Assembly: GCA_034770075.1 (NCBI GenBank)
Contig: CM068383.1
Span: 35,717,094-35,781,093 of the forward strand
DNA from: Aralia elata
Lineage: Eukaryota; Streptophyta; Magnoliopsida; Apiales; Araliaceae
Reading direction: 5' to 3'
Length of the DNA: 64,000 nucleotides
A model generated the notes under the pieces. The model was not told the DNA's origin. It worked only from the letters and a program-made list of their open reading frames with translations, and ran no database searches. Of the stretch, positions 35,784-46,361 are shown piece after piece. A program made the position numbers and the translations under genes. Positions within the stretch are counted from its first letter, which is position 1. Every line of letters starts with the position of its first letter.

Positions 35784-35795
35784 TGGTATCAGAGA
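35784..35795 (+). promoter_or_regulatory. Primer binding site, initiator tRNA-Met type
   Basis: TGGTATCAGAGA starts three bases after the LTR; eleven of twelve bases match the complement of the initiator tRNA-Met 3' end. This is the usual chromovirus primer. Confidence 0.92.
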
Positions 35796-36017
35796 CGTAG
35801 GTTAAGAACCTTTGTTGGGGAACCTTAAGAGTTAGCCTTAGAAAGAATCGAAAACGTAGTGGTGTTAAAACTCTTATCGAGTTCTAAGGAATGAATTAAG
35901 GAATTCATTAAAGATAATAATAATAAAAAAACTTTATGTGCTATAACTTATGTGATATAATTTATATGCTCGCGAGTAGTATCGAGTAGTAATTAAGCTT
36001 AAAATTTTGGTGGCAGG

Positions 36018-36737
36018 ATGACTGATATAGGAGGATCCAATTAGGCTAGGGAGGAGGAGCCCCGAGATGTTCATGTAGTTCGGGAGCAGCTAGTACAGAG
36101 GGAGCCATCCCCATTGATCATAATTGTAGGTCCTGAGTACGAGCCTGAGACTGATCCTAAGGAGGATCCCAAGGAGGATCCTAAGGAGGATCCTGAGGAG
36201 ATTGAGAAGGAGGAAAAAACCCTGAGGAGATACCATTATCTTCCTTAGGTGTTCAGATGTATGAGCAGGTGTATGATCGCAACATAGAGTTACAGGGTAT
36301 GGTGGACGAGTTGGAGGAGCAGGTGGCAGATCATAGAGCAGAAGAATAACGAGATTGCAGAGCTTGACATACGTCTTGGGGACGTGGAGTGGAAGCTGGT
36401 TTAGGCAGAGAGCCAAAAGGAGGAGTTATCAGCTGAGGTGGAGAAACTGAAGAGTGGGCTGAGAGAAGAGTCTGCAAAATGTGCTAGAGCTGAGGATGCG
36501 TGGATGAAGGTTGTTGATCATGCAGACCGTGTTGAGGATGAGGTGCAGTCAAAGAAAGCCAAGATGGATGAGATGGAGCATGTTTTCCACCCATCGATGG
36601 ATAGAGCTCAGGATCGGGTTTATCATTACCCAACTCAGTTCGAGGATTTTCTGTAGTACATGATGGATCGCGGAACGATAATTCGTATCATGGAGCAGGA
36701 GCGTAAAGAAGTCGTGCGTCGTGGAATGTCTTTATAG
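36018..36737 (+). pseudogene. Extra 5' ORF of Tekay element, acidic coiled-coil protein, broken
   Basis: ATG at 36018 (MTDIGGSN, then a TAG where the sister copy reads Gln) leads to REEEPRDVHVV and a Glu/Asp/Pro tract with KEDPKEDPKEDPEE. A frameshift at an A run near 36215 and a second near 36345 return to the starting frame. Coiled-coil segments follow (NIELQ...VDELEEQV; EIAELDIRLGDVEWKLV; VEDEVQSKKAKMDEMEHVF) and a C-terminal tail (MEQERKEVVRRGMSL) before TAG at 36737. Intact length would be about 240 residues. It lies between primer site and gag, as does the homologue at 24760-25260, and it shows the C terminus that copy has lost. A TAG near 36400 and one near 36654 also interrupt it. No known domain is recognised. 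Confidence 0.75.
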
Positions 36738-37030
36738 GTCACGAGTAGCACTAATAATGAATTATTTTCTAAGAGAATTAATATGATGTAAATCTCAAAT
36801 GAGATAAATAGAGGAATATGATGATGTAATCCTGAAATATTATGAATCCAGGATAGATGATGTAAATAACTATAATGCTATCTATGTTATGTTTTGAATC
36901 AGTAATGAATAAAATACAGAAGTTTATTAGATGTGTTATGTGCTAAATGTTATTTATAAATGTTTAAGTTAGGACTTAAATGTTTAAGTAGTTGAGCAGT
37001 AATCTAATAGCGGGAATTCTTAACAGTAAG

Positions 37031-38287
37031 ATGCCGCCAAGAAGAAGACCAACACGTCAACAGACCCCTGAGGGATCCACAAATAATAATGACGAAACCA
37101 ATGCTAATCCAATGCAACAGTTGATGGATTTGCAAACGGGAGCATTTGTGAATCAACCTCGAGTGCAGGCCACAACTTTCAAAGATTTCAAGGCTGTTGG
37201 ACCCCCAGAATTTCAAGGGTCTATGAATCTGATCGAGGCACAAACATGGGTCATGGAGAGGGAAAAGGTTTTTGACGTCGCCAGGGTCAACGAGGACCAG
37301 AAGACTGCATTCGCGACATTTATGTTGAAATCAGAAGCTAGTTATTGGTGGCAAGCTAAAAAAATTCGAGGTGGTCAAAGGGTAATTCCGTGGGATAGAT
37401 TCAAGGAAATGTTTTTCGAAACTTATTTTCTGGCGAGTGCGCAGAATCAGATAGAGGTGCAATTTCTGGAGTTAAAGCAAGGTACAATGTCGGTGCCTGA
37501 GTATGCTGCAAGATTTAACGAATTGGCGAGGTTTGCGCCATATCAAGTTAATACTGATGAGAGAAAGGCCAAAAGGTTTGAGCAGGGACTAAAGCCCTGG
37601 CTGTATAGTCGAGTTTCGATGTTTCAATTGAATTCGTTTGCGACAGTGCTAGAGAAGGCGATTATCACCGAAGGAGGAAGTGATGCTCTGTCTAAGTACA
37701 ATCAGGAGCAAAAGAAGAAGAAGAATGAAAATGAGAATAGGGCAAGTGGTAGCCATGGTGGCAGTGGACAGAAGAGAAAGTGGAATGATAGTGTTTCTGT
37801 TGGAAGTCAGCAAGGAAATCAGAATAAGAAGGTGGAAGCGTGCAGCAACTGCGAGAAGAATCATGTGGGTGTTTACTTGAAGGGCAAGCGAGTATGCTTT
37901 AATTATGGACAAGAGGGTCACATTGCGCCAAATTGCCCCAGTCCCAAAAAGGGTGCATGTTTTACTTATGGATCGAAGGATCACCTCGCTCGTGATTGCC
38001 CTAAGAAAGCTACGAGAGGAGCAAACGGAGGAAAGGGAAACAACAGCGGTGGCAATTTGACTATCACTGGACCGACGCCGTCCAACCGACCTACCGCTCG
38101 AACATTTAACATGAAGGTGCAGGATGTTGTGCAGTCCAGGGATGTGGTGTCAGGTATCATTCCGGTCAATAGTGTAAATGCTTACGTATTATTTGATTCG
38201 GGTGCTACTTGTTCCTTTATATCCGATGATTTTGCTAGAAAATTAGAGTTACCTCACGAAGAGTTAGATGTGATGACAGTAAACTAA
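37031..38287 (+). pseudogene. gag: Tekay gag and protease N-terminal part
   Basis: I choose ATG 37031 (MPPRRRPTRQQ), the usual chromovirus gag start, over upstream non-ATG codons in frame. The capsid-like domain spans about residues 50-230 (TFKDF, PPEFQG, SYWWQAKK, FKEMFFETYF, YAARFNELARFAPY), then a Lys/Gln-rich linker. Two CCHC-type knuckles near residues 285-325 have lost a Cys: CFNYGQEGHIAPNC and CFTYGSKDHLARDC read Tyr (TAT) where Cys (TGT) is expected, and another nearby Cys appears changed to Tyr. The aspartic protease motif LFDSGATCSFIS follows. A TAA at 38285 stops the frame inside the protease, while the same frame resumes directly after it. Gag packages RNA; this copy could not bind zinc properly. 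Confidence 0.92.
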
Positions 38288-39694
38288 ATCCCAATTCGAC
38301 TTGGGGAGTTTGACGTTATTCTAGGAATGGATTGGTTGTTCAACCATGGGGCAATTATTGATTGCCAAAAGAAATATGAGAACCTTATGACTCCGTCAAA
38401 GGTAGTGTTTTATGGCAGCAAGTCGCCTAGACAAGCGAGTTGTCTGACGATGATGCAGGCCAGAAAGATGTTGAGACAAGGATGTGTAGGATACCTAGCC
38501 TACATAGTTGATACACGGAAGGTGGGTGCAAAGCTAGAAGAGATACTGGTAGTTAGGGATTTTGTGGACGTGTTTCCTGATGATTTGTCGGGATTACCGC
38601 CAGATAGGGAAATTGAATTTGTAATTGATCTAGCACCGGGAATAACCCATATATCAAAAGCCCCGTATCGAATGGCTCTGGTAGAGTTAAAGGAGTTGAT
38701 GGTGCAACTGCAAGAGCTGCTAGACAAGAAGTATATTCAACCGAGTATTTCGCCGTGGGGAGCGCCAATGTTATTTGTTAAGAAGAAAGACGCATTGATT
38801 ATAGAGAGTTGAACAAGGTCACGATTAAAAATAAGTATTTGTTGCCAAGGATCGATGACCTATTTGATTAGCTAAAGGGAGCGAGATATATTTCAAAGAT
38901 AGATCTGCGAAGTGGGTACCATCAGTTGAAGGTGAGAAAGGAAGACATACCAAAGACAGCATTCCGAACTAGATATGGCCACTATGAGTTTTTAGTTATG
39001 TCATTTGGTTTAACAAATGCACCTGCAACATTTATGGATTTAATGAATAGAGTGTTTAAACCATTTTTAGATAAATTCGTAGTGGTATTCATAGACGATA
39101 TTCTGGTATATTCCAAAACTCAAGAAGAGCATGTGGAACATCTGAAGGTGACTTTGGAGGCGCTAAGGAGGGAGAAATTATATGCAAAATTCTCCAAATG
39201 TGAATTTTGGTTGGAGCGTGTTTAATTCCTTGGGCATGTTATTGTTAGAGATGGGATTTCGGTGGATCCGGCGAAAGTGTAAGCTGTGATGAACTGGGAT
39301 AAGCCAAAAACACCGTAAAAAGTAAGGAGTTTCTTGGGATTGGCGGGTTATTATAGGCGTTTTATTCAAGATTTCTCCAGGATCGCCTGTCCGTTGACGA
39401 ATTTGACAAGGAAGTCAGTGAAGTTCGTTTGGACGGAGAAATGCGAAGAAAGTTTTCAGGAGTTAAAGAGACGTTTGAGTTTAGCACCTGTGTTGTCTTT
39501 ACCGGATAATACAGGGAATTTTGTGGTGTATAGTGACGCATCACATAAGGGGTTAGGCTGGGTGTTTATGCAGAACGGTAAGGTTAGCGCTTATGCATCG
39601 CGCCAATTAAAAGATTATGAGAAAGGGTATCTGGCCCATGATCTAGAGCTAGCAGTTGTGGTGTTTGCTTTAAAAATTTGGAGGCACTATCTGT
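38288..39694 (+). pseudogene. pol: Tekay protease end, reverse transcriptase and cut RNase H
   Basis: The frame continues with VILGMDWL (protease end) and RT entry (GLPPDREIEFVIDL, PMLFVKKKD). A small deletion near 38793 removes the residues before IDYRELNKV and changes frame. RT then reads LRSGYHQL, MSFGLTNAPATF, and the catalytic FIDDILVYS near 39094. Stops occur near 38870 (TAG at an expected Gln), 39224, 39280 and 39316. RNase H begins (VVYSDASHKG) but ends at IWRHYL, where CTG-TAA is formed by the junction to the LTR at 39692. The rest of RNase H, integrase and chromodomain, present in the minus copy 8036-10115, are deleted. Confidence 0.93.
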
Positions 39695-40625
39695 AACGAT
39701 TGTGAATTTTGTAAATAATTTAAAATATTTATTTATTGAGTTAATAAATATTTTATTTTTAATTTATTTATTGAGTAAAATAAATAAATAATAAAGTTAT
39801 TGTGGAGTAATTCATGTTAAGAGTAATTGTGTTAAATGTTATTTGAATGTGATTTGATGTGTTTATTCTAATTTAATTTAATAATTAAATTAGATGATTA
39901 ACTGATTTATTTGAGTAAGGGATTTATTTGAATAAAATAATTTATTTGGCATAATGGTATTGATCAAATAAAAGTTATAATTGAATTAGTAAGGTTTAAT
40001 TGGATTTATTTAATAATAGGTTTAATTAAATTGTTAGTGTGACAATTAAACTATATGATATAGTGAGTTATTAAAATAAATGGAAGAAGAGTTTTATTTA
40101 GCTAAACCAAATAAGGCCTTATGGCTCTTGGTTAGTAAAAAAAATGAGTTTTTCTTTAGGGTCTAGCCAAACAAGGCTTTGTGACCTTTTAGTTTTTTAA
40201 CTGATGAGGCTTTCTGGGTTTGTAACTGGTGAGTTGATAAAACCACATGATGTTTTATCAGCTTACTTTCATAAGCCAAAGAAGAAAAAAATATACAGAG
40301 AAGAAGAGAGAAATTTGAGAGAGAATTTTGGAAATTGGAAGCAAGAATTTAAGCAAAGAAGATTAGCTAAGTTTTCAAAGAAATAGAAGGTATAATTCCT
40401 ATTAAAATTTTGTTAGAAGGTTTTTCTCTTTATATGGTTGTTTCCTTCCTGTATGTGAATTTATTTGCTAAATGTATGAATTACTTAGTTGTAATTGATA
40501 GTAAGCATGTAATAGTAATTATATGATGTTATAAACCAATTTGTGGGTATCAATCCATGAAAACATGCTTTAAAATAGAGTTTTTGGTTTTTACAGAGTT
40601 TCACTTTCATGTATGGTTTATATTG
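39692..40625 (+). mobile_element. LTR 5' segment in duplication copy one
   Basis: Begins TGTAACGATTGTG and runs through the AT-rich U3-like part and leader 'agaagaagagag' (40300), then is interrupted where copy two begins at 40626 in RT coding sequence. The small ORF at 40204-40386 lies in the leader and is not credible. Confidence 0.9.
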
Positions 40626-41136
40626 TATGCAAAATTCTCCAAATGTGAATTTTGGTTGGAGCGTGTTTAATTCCTTGGGCATGTTATTGTTAGAGATGGG
40701 ATTTCGGTGGATCCGGCGAAAGTGTAAGCTGTGATGAACTGGGATAAGCCAAAAACACCGTAAAAAGTAAGGAGTTTCTTGGGATTGGCGGGTTATTATA
40801 GGCGTTTTATTCAAGATTTCTCCAGGATCGCCTGTCCGTTGACGAATTTGACAAGGAAGTCAGTGAAGTTCGTTTGGACGGAGAAATGCGAAGAAAGTTT
40901 TCAGGAGTTAAAGAGACGTTTGAGTTTAGCACCTGTGTTGTCTTTACCGGATAATACAGGGAATTTTGTGGTGTATAGTGACGCATCACATAAGGGGTTA
41001 GGCTGGGTGTTTATGCAGAACGGTAAGGTTAGCGCTTATGCATCGCGCCAATTAAAAGATTATGAGAAAAGGTATATGGCCCATGATCTAGAGCTAGCAG
41101 TTGTGGTGTTTGCTTTAAAAATTTGGAGGCACTATC
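40626..41136 (+). pseudogene. Second copy of RT end and RNase H start
   Basis: Repeats 39181-39691 with the same stops and the same truncation after IWRHYL. Not an independent gene. Confidence 0.95.
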
Positions 41137-43639
41137 TGTAACGATTGTGAATTTTGTAAATAATTTAAAATATTTATTTATTGAGTTAATAAATATTTTA
41201 TTTTTAATTTATTTATTGAGTAAAATAAATAAATAATAAAGTTATTGTGGAGTAATTCATGTTAAGAGTAATTGTGTTAAATGTTATTTGAATGTGATTT
41301 GATGTGTTTATTCTAATTTAATTTAATAATTAAATTAGATGATTAACTGATTTATTTGAGTAAGGGATTTATTTGAATAAAATAATTTATTTGGCATAAT
41401 GGTATTGATCAAATAAAAGTTATAATTGAATTAGTAAGGTTTAATTGGATTTATTTAATAATAGGTTTAATTAAATTGTTAGTGTGACAATTAAACTATA
41501 TGATATAGTGAGTTATTAAAATAAATGGAAGAAGAGTTTTATTTAGCTAAACCAAATAAGGCCTTATGGCTCTTGGTTAGTAAAAAAAATGAGTTTTTCT
41601 TTAGGGTCTAGCCAAACAAGGCTTTGTGACCTTTTAGTTTTTTAACTGATGAGGCTTTCTGGGTTTGTAACTGGTGAGTTGATAAAACCACATGATGTTT
41701 TATCAGCTTACTTTCATAAGCCAAAGAAGAAAAAAATATACAGAGAAGAAGAGAGAAATTTGAGAGAGAATTTTGGAAATTGGAAGTAAGAATTTAAGCA
41801 AAGAAGATTAGCTAAGTTTTCAAAGAAATAGAAGGTATAATTCCTATTAAAATTTTGTTAGAAGGTTTTTCTCTTTATATGGTTGTTTCCTTCCTGTATG
41901 TGAATTTATTTGCTAAATGTATGAATTACTTAGTTGTAATTGATAGTAAGCATGTAATAGTAATTATATGATGTTATAAACCAATTTGTGGGTATCAATC
42001 CATGAAAACATGCTTTAAAATAGAGTTTTTGGTTTTTACAGAGTTTCACTTTCATGTATGGTTTATATGTATAAAATTTCATGTTCAATTCGGATATTAA
42101 TCGGTAAATTGACTTTTGATTGTGTTAATATGATGAAAAACAAAAAAATGCAAGTGGAATGGATTAAAATGGTTTAGAGATGAATTCACAGTGTTTAATT
42201 TTATCAAATAGGCCAAAATATGAATATTTTGTTTTGGTAGTGAATTTTTGGACTTTAATTGGTTGATTATGTGTTTTATAATAGTTAGAATTGTTAAAAA
42301 CATGTTGGGTAGCTGTTTTACAACGTGTTTGATGTCTGGGTGTGTTTGATTTGTGAGTTGGATGATAGAATTTGGAAAATTTGGACTGTGTTTCGCTGGT
42401 TCGCGAACTGTGGGAGGTTGCAGTCGAGTTTCTCGCCCCGGTGAGAAAATTGTATAGAAACTCCTCGCCCCAGTGGGATCTCACCCCGCGAGAAAATTGT
42501 AAAGCAAACTCTCGCCCCGGCGAGAGCTCGCCCCGGCGAGAGCTCGCCCCGGCGAGAGCTCGCCCCGGCTAGAAAATTGTAAAGCAAATTATCGCCCCGG
42601 CGATATCATTGCTGGAAAAGTTATTTTTTTTTTATTATTTTTTTTGGGTAACTGCGATGTCTCACTCTATGCAAGATTAAAACTTAAATTAATATAATAA
42701 ATGAATACCAAGATGTTAAGATGGATTCTAAGTGAATATTTAATGATGATTAAATATAAAGTTGTTATACCTTAACTTAAAGATAAGTTTTGGTGATTGT
42801 TAAAGTGTTATATTGTTGTAGCTAAGCTTGTAGCTTCTGAAATAGGATTGATAATCAGTGATTAATTGGAAATTGAGAGGAGGATTGGAGTGTTAATCTA
42901 TGTGAATATTGTAACTAATTATTTTTGTTGCTATACAAACGGAATATGTATGTTGTTTATTGTATGTGGTTTGTAATTAGGAAAACTACACACGAGGCAA
43001 GTTTCCTATTCTCAACTCTTTCACATTAAATATGTTTTCAATCTTAAATTTACTTGACGCAAGTGTCCTTATCCTACCTCGTTTCCAGTTTATGCAAGCT
43101 TCTAAATCCTACTTTCTCATCTAGCAAGTTATCATTGCATGTCATAGACTTCTGATTTTTTTTTTTGGATTCTTGTTGTTCAAAGCTCAAGTTAATTGAA
43201 GTCGTTATTCTAATGTATTGGACATACAAAATCCATATCATTGTATATCACTGTTGTTGATCTTTGATCATAATCTAAGTTGTTAAAATTCTATTTTGCT
43301 GAACTGAATTCTTGGATGACAAAACTGAGAAGAACAACCCTAGTATAGGGGAATATTTATGCGAAAGAGTTGAATGGTTGTGCACAATACATTGTACAAC
43401 GGGCTAATCACCCCGAGTACGAGATGGATAGTCTAGTTATAGTTTATTAAACTATTAAAGGTTATAGCAAACTTATCTGTTAACCTAGGACATGGTTCGT
43501 GGTCTAGTGACCCTCAGTATATCACTTTCGGAATATCTTGATGTTCTATTTATTTTCTATCAAGCTTTCAGATGGTTCCATTCTTAATTATTAAAGTGTT
43601 CATTATTATTTTGGTGGGCACTTGTTTTGCTCACCCTTG
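41137..43639 (+). mobile_element. Tekay 3' LTR, split by the Tat element
   Basis: TGTAACGATTGTG at 41137, then the family order: leader, GC cassette (42380-42610), 'gaggcaagtttcct' (42993), conserved block (43325-43525) and 'gctcacccttg'. It breaks at 43639 where TGTAGACACCC begins; the last 320 bp of the LTR should lie beyond the Tat element, outside the window. Confidence 0.92.
42380..42610. repeat. GC-rich hairpin cassette in LTR, expanded copy
   Basis: Begins with CTGGTTCGCGAACTG (42397-42411). Modules: TTTCTCGCCCCGGTGAGAAA, a decayed CTCACCCCGCGAG, CTCTCGCCCCGGCGAGAG, two more GCTCGCCCCGGCGAGAGC in direct tandem (16-bp step), a decayed CTCGCCCCGGCTAG, and TATCGCCCCGGCGATA. Spacers read 'aaaattgtaaagcaaa'. 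Arms differ between modules but pair within each. Confidence 0.93.
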
Positions 43640-43934
43640 TGTAGACACCCAAATTTTACACTTCGTATACTAACCCTGACAGGAGGGCAAATTCGGCAAA
43701 TGAGCCGGCCTGCGAGAGCAAGGGATGGACAAGTACGAACACTCGACGCCACCGCGACGATTTGCAAACCAAAACCGACGTGACAACAAGGCCGTCCGAA
43801 ATAAGCATTCCCGAATGATGTGGCACGTCTCCCAGTGATTTCCGGACTGCAAAATACAAGCCTGTCTGTGAAAACTGACGTCACAATACGAGAATCGAGG
43901 CGTGGCACGAAAACCGAGAAAGTCAAGCCAGTCA

Positions 43935-44056
43935 GCCGCAGATTGATCTGCGGCCAATGAGTGCGCCTTTTGAAAACACGGAACTCGAAACACGGAAACC
44001 GAAAATCAGCTGAGTAGAGGGTTGGCGGCCAGCCGCAGATCAATCTGCGGCTGGCT
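43935..44056. repeat. Two palindromes, arms GCCGCAGAT/ATCTGCGGC
   Basis: The first, 43935-43954, has 9-bp arms and centre TG. The second, 44029-44056, has 13-bp arms (GCCAGCCGCAGAT) and centre CA. A third, imperfect version sits at 63163-63184 near the other end of the element. Confidence 0.88.
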
Positions 44057-46361
44057 TTGGCCAGCCTATTTCAGCTCATCCTTCATTCAGCATACAGAGG
44101 TTGGCAGATCGGGAAAGAAGAAGAAAATAGCAGCAGCAGCTCGGAAATAGAGAGAAAAAATAGCATAATTTTGCAACAAAATAGGAGAGAAAGGAAGAAA
44201 AAAGAGAGGATTTATACTCTTTTGATTTGATTGTATCACATATACTTCTCCTTCTATTCAAAATACACAAATTTACATCCACTTTGACATCATTTGCAAG
44301 GTGAAAATTCTCTTATTATAGCAATTTCTATCATATATTTTGGTTAAATTAAATGTAGTTTTCATATAATTTATGGTGGACAATGAATTAGGGATTATTA
44401 GAGAGGGTTCCATCGGAACAAAATTCTTCCTAATAACCCGATGATATTCGTTTATTGAGATTTTGGTTGTTCTACGACGTTATATTGGGCATGGGTCCTT
44501 TAGGTTGCTATTTTAGGATATCTTGGTATTGTTAGATTATCCGTGTTGGTATTCCTCTTGTAATATCCGGTTGTGGGTGTGTGGAGATTTCGGGTGTGAG
44601 CCTAGGAAAGCGACCCTGTGGTCCAAATCCGATGATGGACATCTTTTGATATAATTAGTAGGAGCAATGTAATCTTCCTTGAAAGTATGTAACCGTCGGG
44701 CCTTAAAACGACGCCAAGGCGAGAATCGTGTTTAAGGCCCCGTAATAGTGAAAAATATGTGTTTGTGGGCGTTTGGGGGTATTTTGATGGCTCACATGCC
44801 CATAAATAGCCCCGACGCATTGTAACGCTTGATTTGATTCATGACACGAAATTGATTTCAAAGCTAAACGATAAGCTTTCCATAAAATCAATCAAATTAG
44901 GTTGTTAGAATCACGAGGTTAAAAATAGGGAGTGCTAATGAATGTCGATTCCTCTTTAACGAAAAGCTAAAGAAATTCGTTTTTCCAAAGACATCACAAG
45001 AATGGTTTTATACAAAATAAATGACGTTTTATTAAACCATTGTGCATAGGGTTAAAGAGATCCTGGAAATTGCCTATTTGTTTTGTTTATGAAGGCAACG
45101 TATAGGTCTCGATTCCTATTTTGATGAAGGTTTAAAAACTCATATTTTGCCAAAATGACACCTAATAAAAAATCCCACGGCTTTTGACAATAAAAATCAA
45201 ACATTTTCTCATAAAGCTTTCTGGTATAAACCAAAGGACGTTCTAAAGCATTCTCAAAAGAAAACACGACCTTTCGTCAAAACCTCAAATGTTTCTTTCA
45301 TACAAACTCACCACAACATTCGCCTAAACACACACACACACACACGCACGCACACGCACTTTGAGAATTAAAGGGATAGGAAAAGCATCAAGATTGCGGT
45401 AACCGTGTTTCACGGAAGTCGAGGGGTGCCTAACACCTTCCCCTCGCTTACGCAAGCCCAACGAACTTTATGAATCTCGATTCGCAGACCAATTAATCCG
45501 GAGTCACATATGAGCCAGCAATTTACAAAAATGAAATTCGGATGAGTTGGTACATCCATTTCAAATATACCAACTGACGACTCTCACTACACCAAAAATG
45601 GCATCTAGTGAAGAACAAATCCTTCACAAGATATAATATATCACTCACAAGAGATTTATTGCGAAGAAATATTTCCTTCACACGATTGCTCGCATAAGAC
45701 CTCGTCGCAGTAGGGTATCCTTCGCTAAGTAGTAACTAAATATTTTTTGTGAAGGATATATTGTGAATAACTTTTTACTCACAATTTATATTTGGTAATG
45801 GAATATTGTTATTTAGTGAAAGAGTGGTTTCTTCATGAATAATATTTTAAGAAGGAATATTTGAAATTAGTGAATAGCTTTATTCCCTCACAAATAATAT
45901 ATTGTGACGAACACATTTATTTAACGAGAGAAGATTTTCATTCACTAACTATAAATTGAGAATCTTTCTTCAATTTAGTGAGAGAAAAATCCTTCACAAA
46001 TTATAAATTTATAATTAAAAAATTAATTTCTAAATAATCAAAATTCATTGGAAATTATAATTGATTTTTAAATCAGTGATTTCATATTTATTATTATTAT
46101 TAATCTCTATAAGAAATATTAAATTTAATATTTCAAGTAAATATAAATATTGTCATATTTGTTTCAAACTAAATGATAAACTAATGCATAAAGAGCTAAT
46201 AAAAACAATACTCCACAAATAAATAGATAATGATCGAGTCACGATAACTACAAAATTTGTTATTGTATCTTGGTCTCCCAAGGACCATAGTACATACAAT
46301 ATTTATTAACTAACATAAGAAAACTAAAAGCATAACAACGAACTAGAAGGAATAAAGTGTG

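Larger units (their letters stand above)
39181..42070. repeat. 1445-bp tandem duplication (two copies)
   Basis: Copy one is 39181-40625 and copy two about 40626-42070, offset exactly 1445 bp. Each contains 511 bp of RT/RNase H and 934 bp of LTR. Only a handful of differences are visible (for example near 39627/41072 and 40341/41786). Both copies share the same premature stops, so duplication happened after decay. Confidence 0.97.
33009..43639 (+). mobile_element. Tekay-type chromovirus, deletion derivative with internal duplication
   Basis: Order: 5' LTR, initiator-Met primer site, extra coiled-coil ORF, gag, protease, RT, RNase H cut after IWRHYL, LTR. Integrase and chromodomain are missing because RNase H joins the LTR directly at 39692. 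A 1445-bp tandem duplication covers the RNase H-LTR junction. The 3' LTR is split at 43639 by insertion of the Tat element. The plan equals the minus-strand copies at 24741-28259 and 5173-10115, which together show the missing parts. Confidence 0.92.

Noticed and set aside
40204..40386. 60-codon Lys-rich ORF in the LTR leader
   Set aside because: Lies in the GA-rich leader; in the duplicated copy (41649 on) the frame is broken by a change near 41786.
43606..44043. 145-codon minus-strand ORF in the Tat LTR
   Set aside because: Three overlapping frames are open at once in GC-rich LTR sequence, no domain pattern, and it crosses the element boundary at 43640.
45540..45584. Second primer site ('ctgacgactct') before the CACTA element
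   Set aside because: Only partial match to TGGCGACTCTGC, and LTR sequence continues on the far side of the CACTA element to a better site at 50762.
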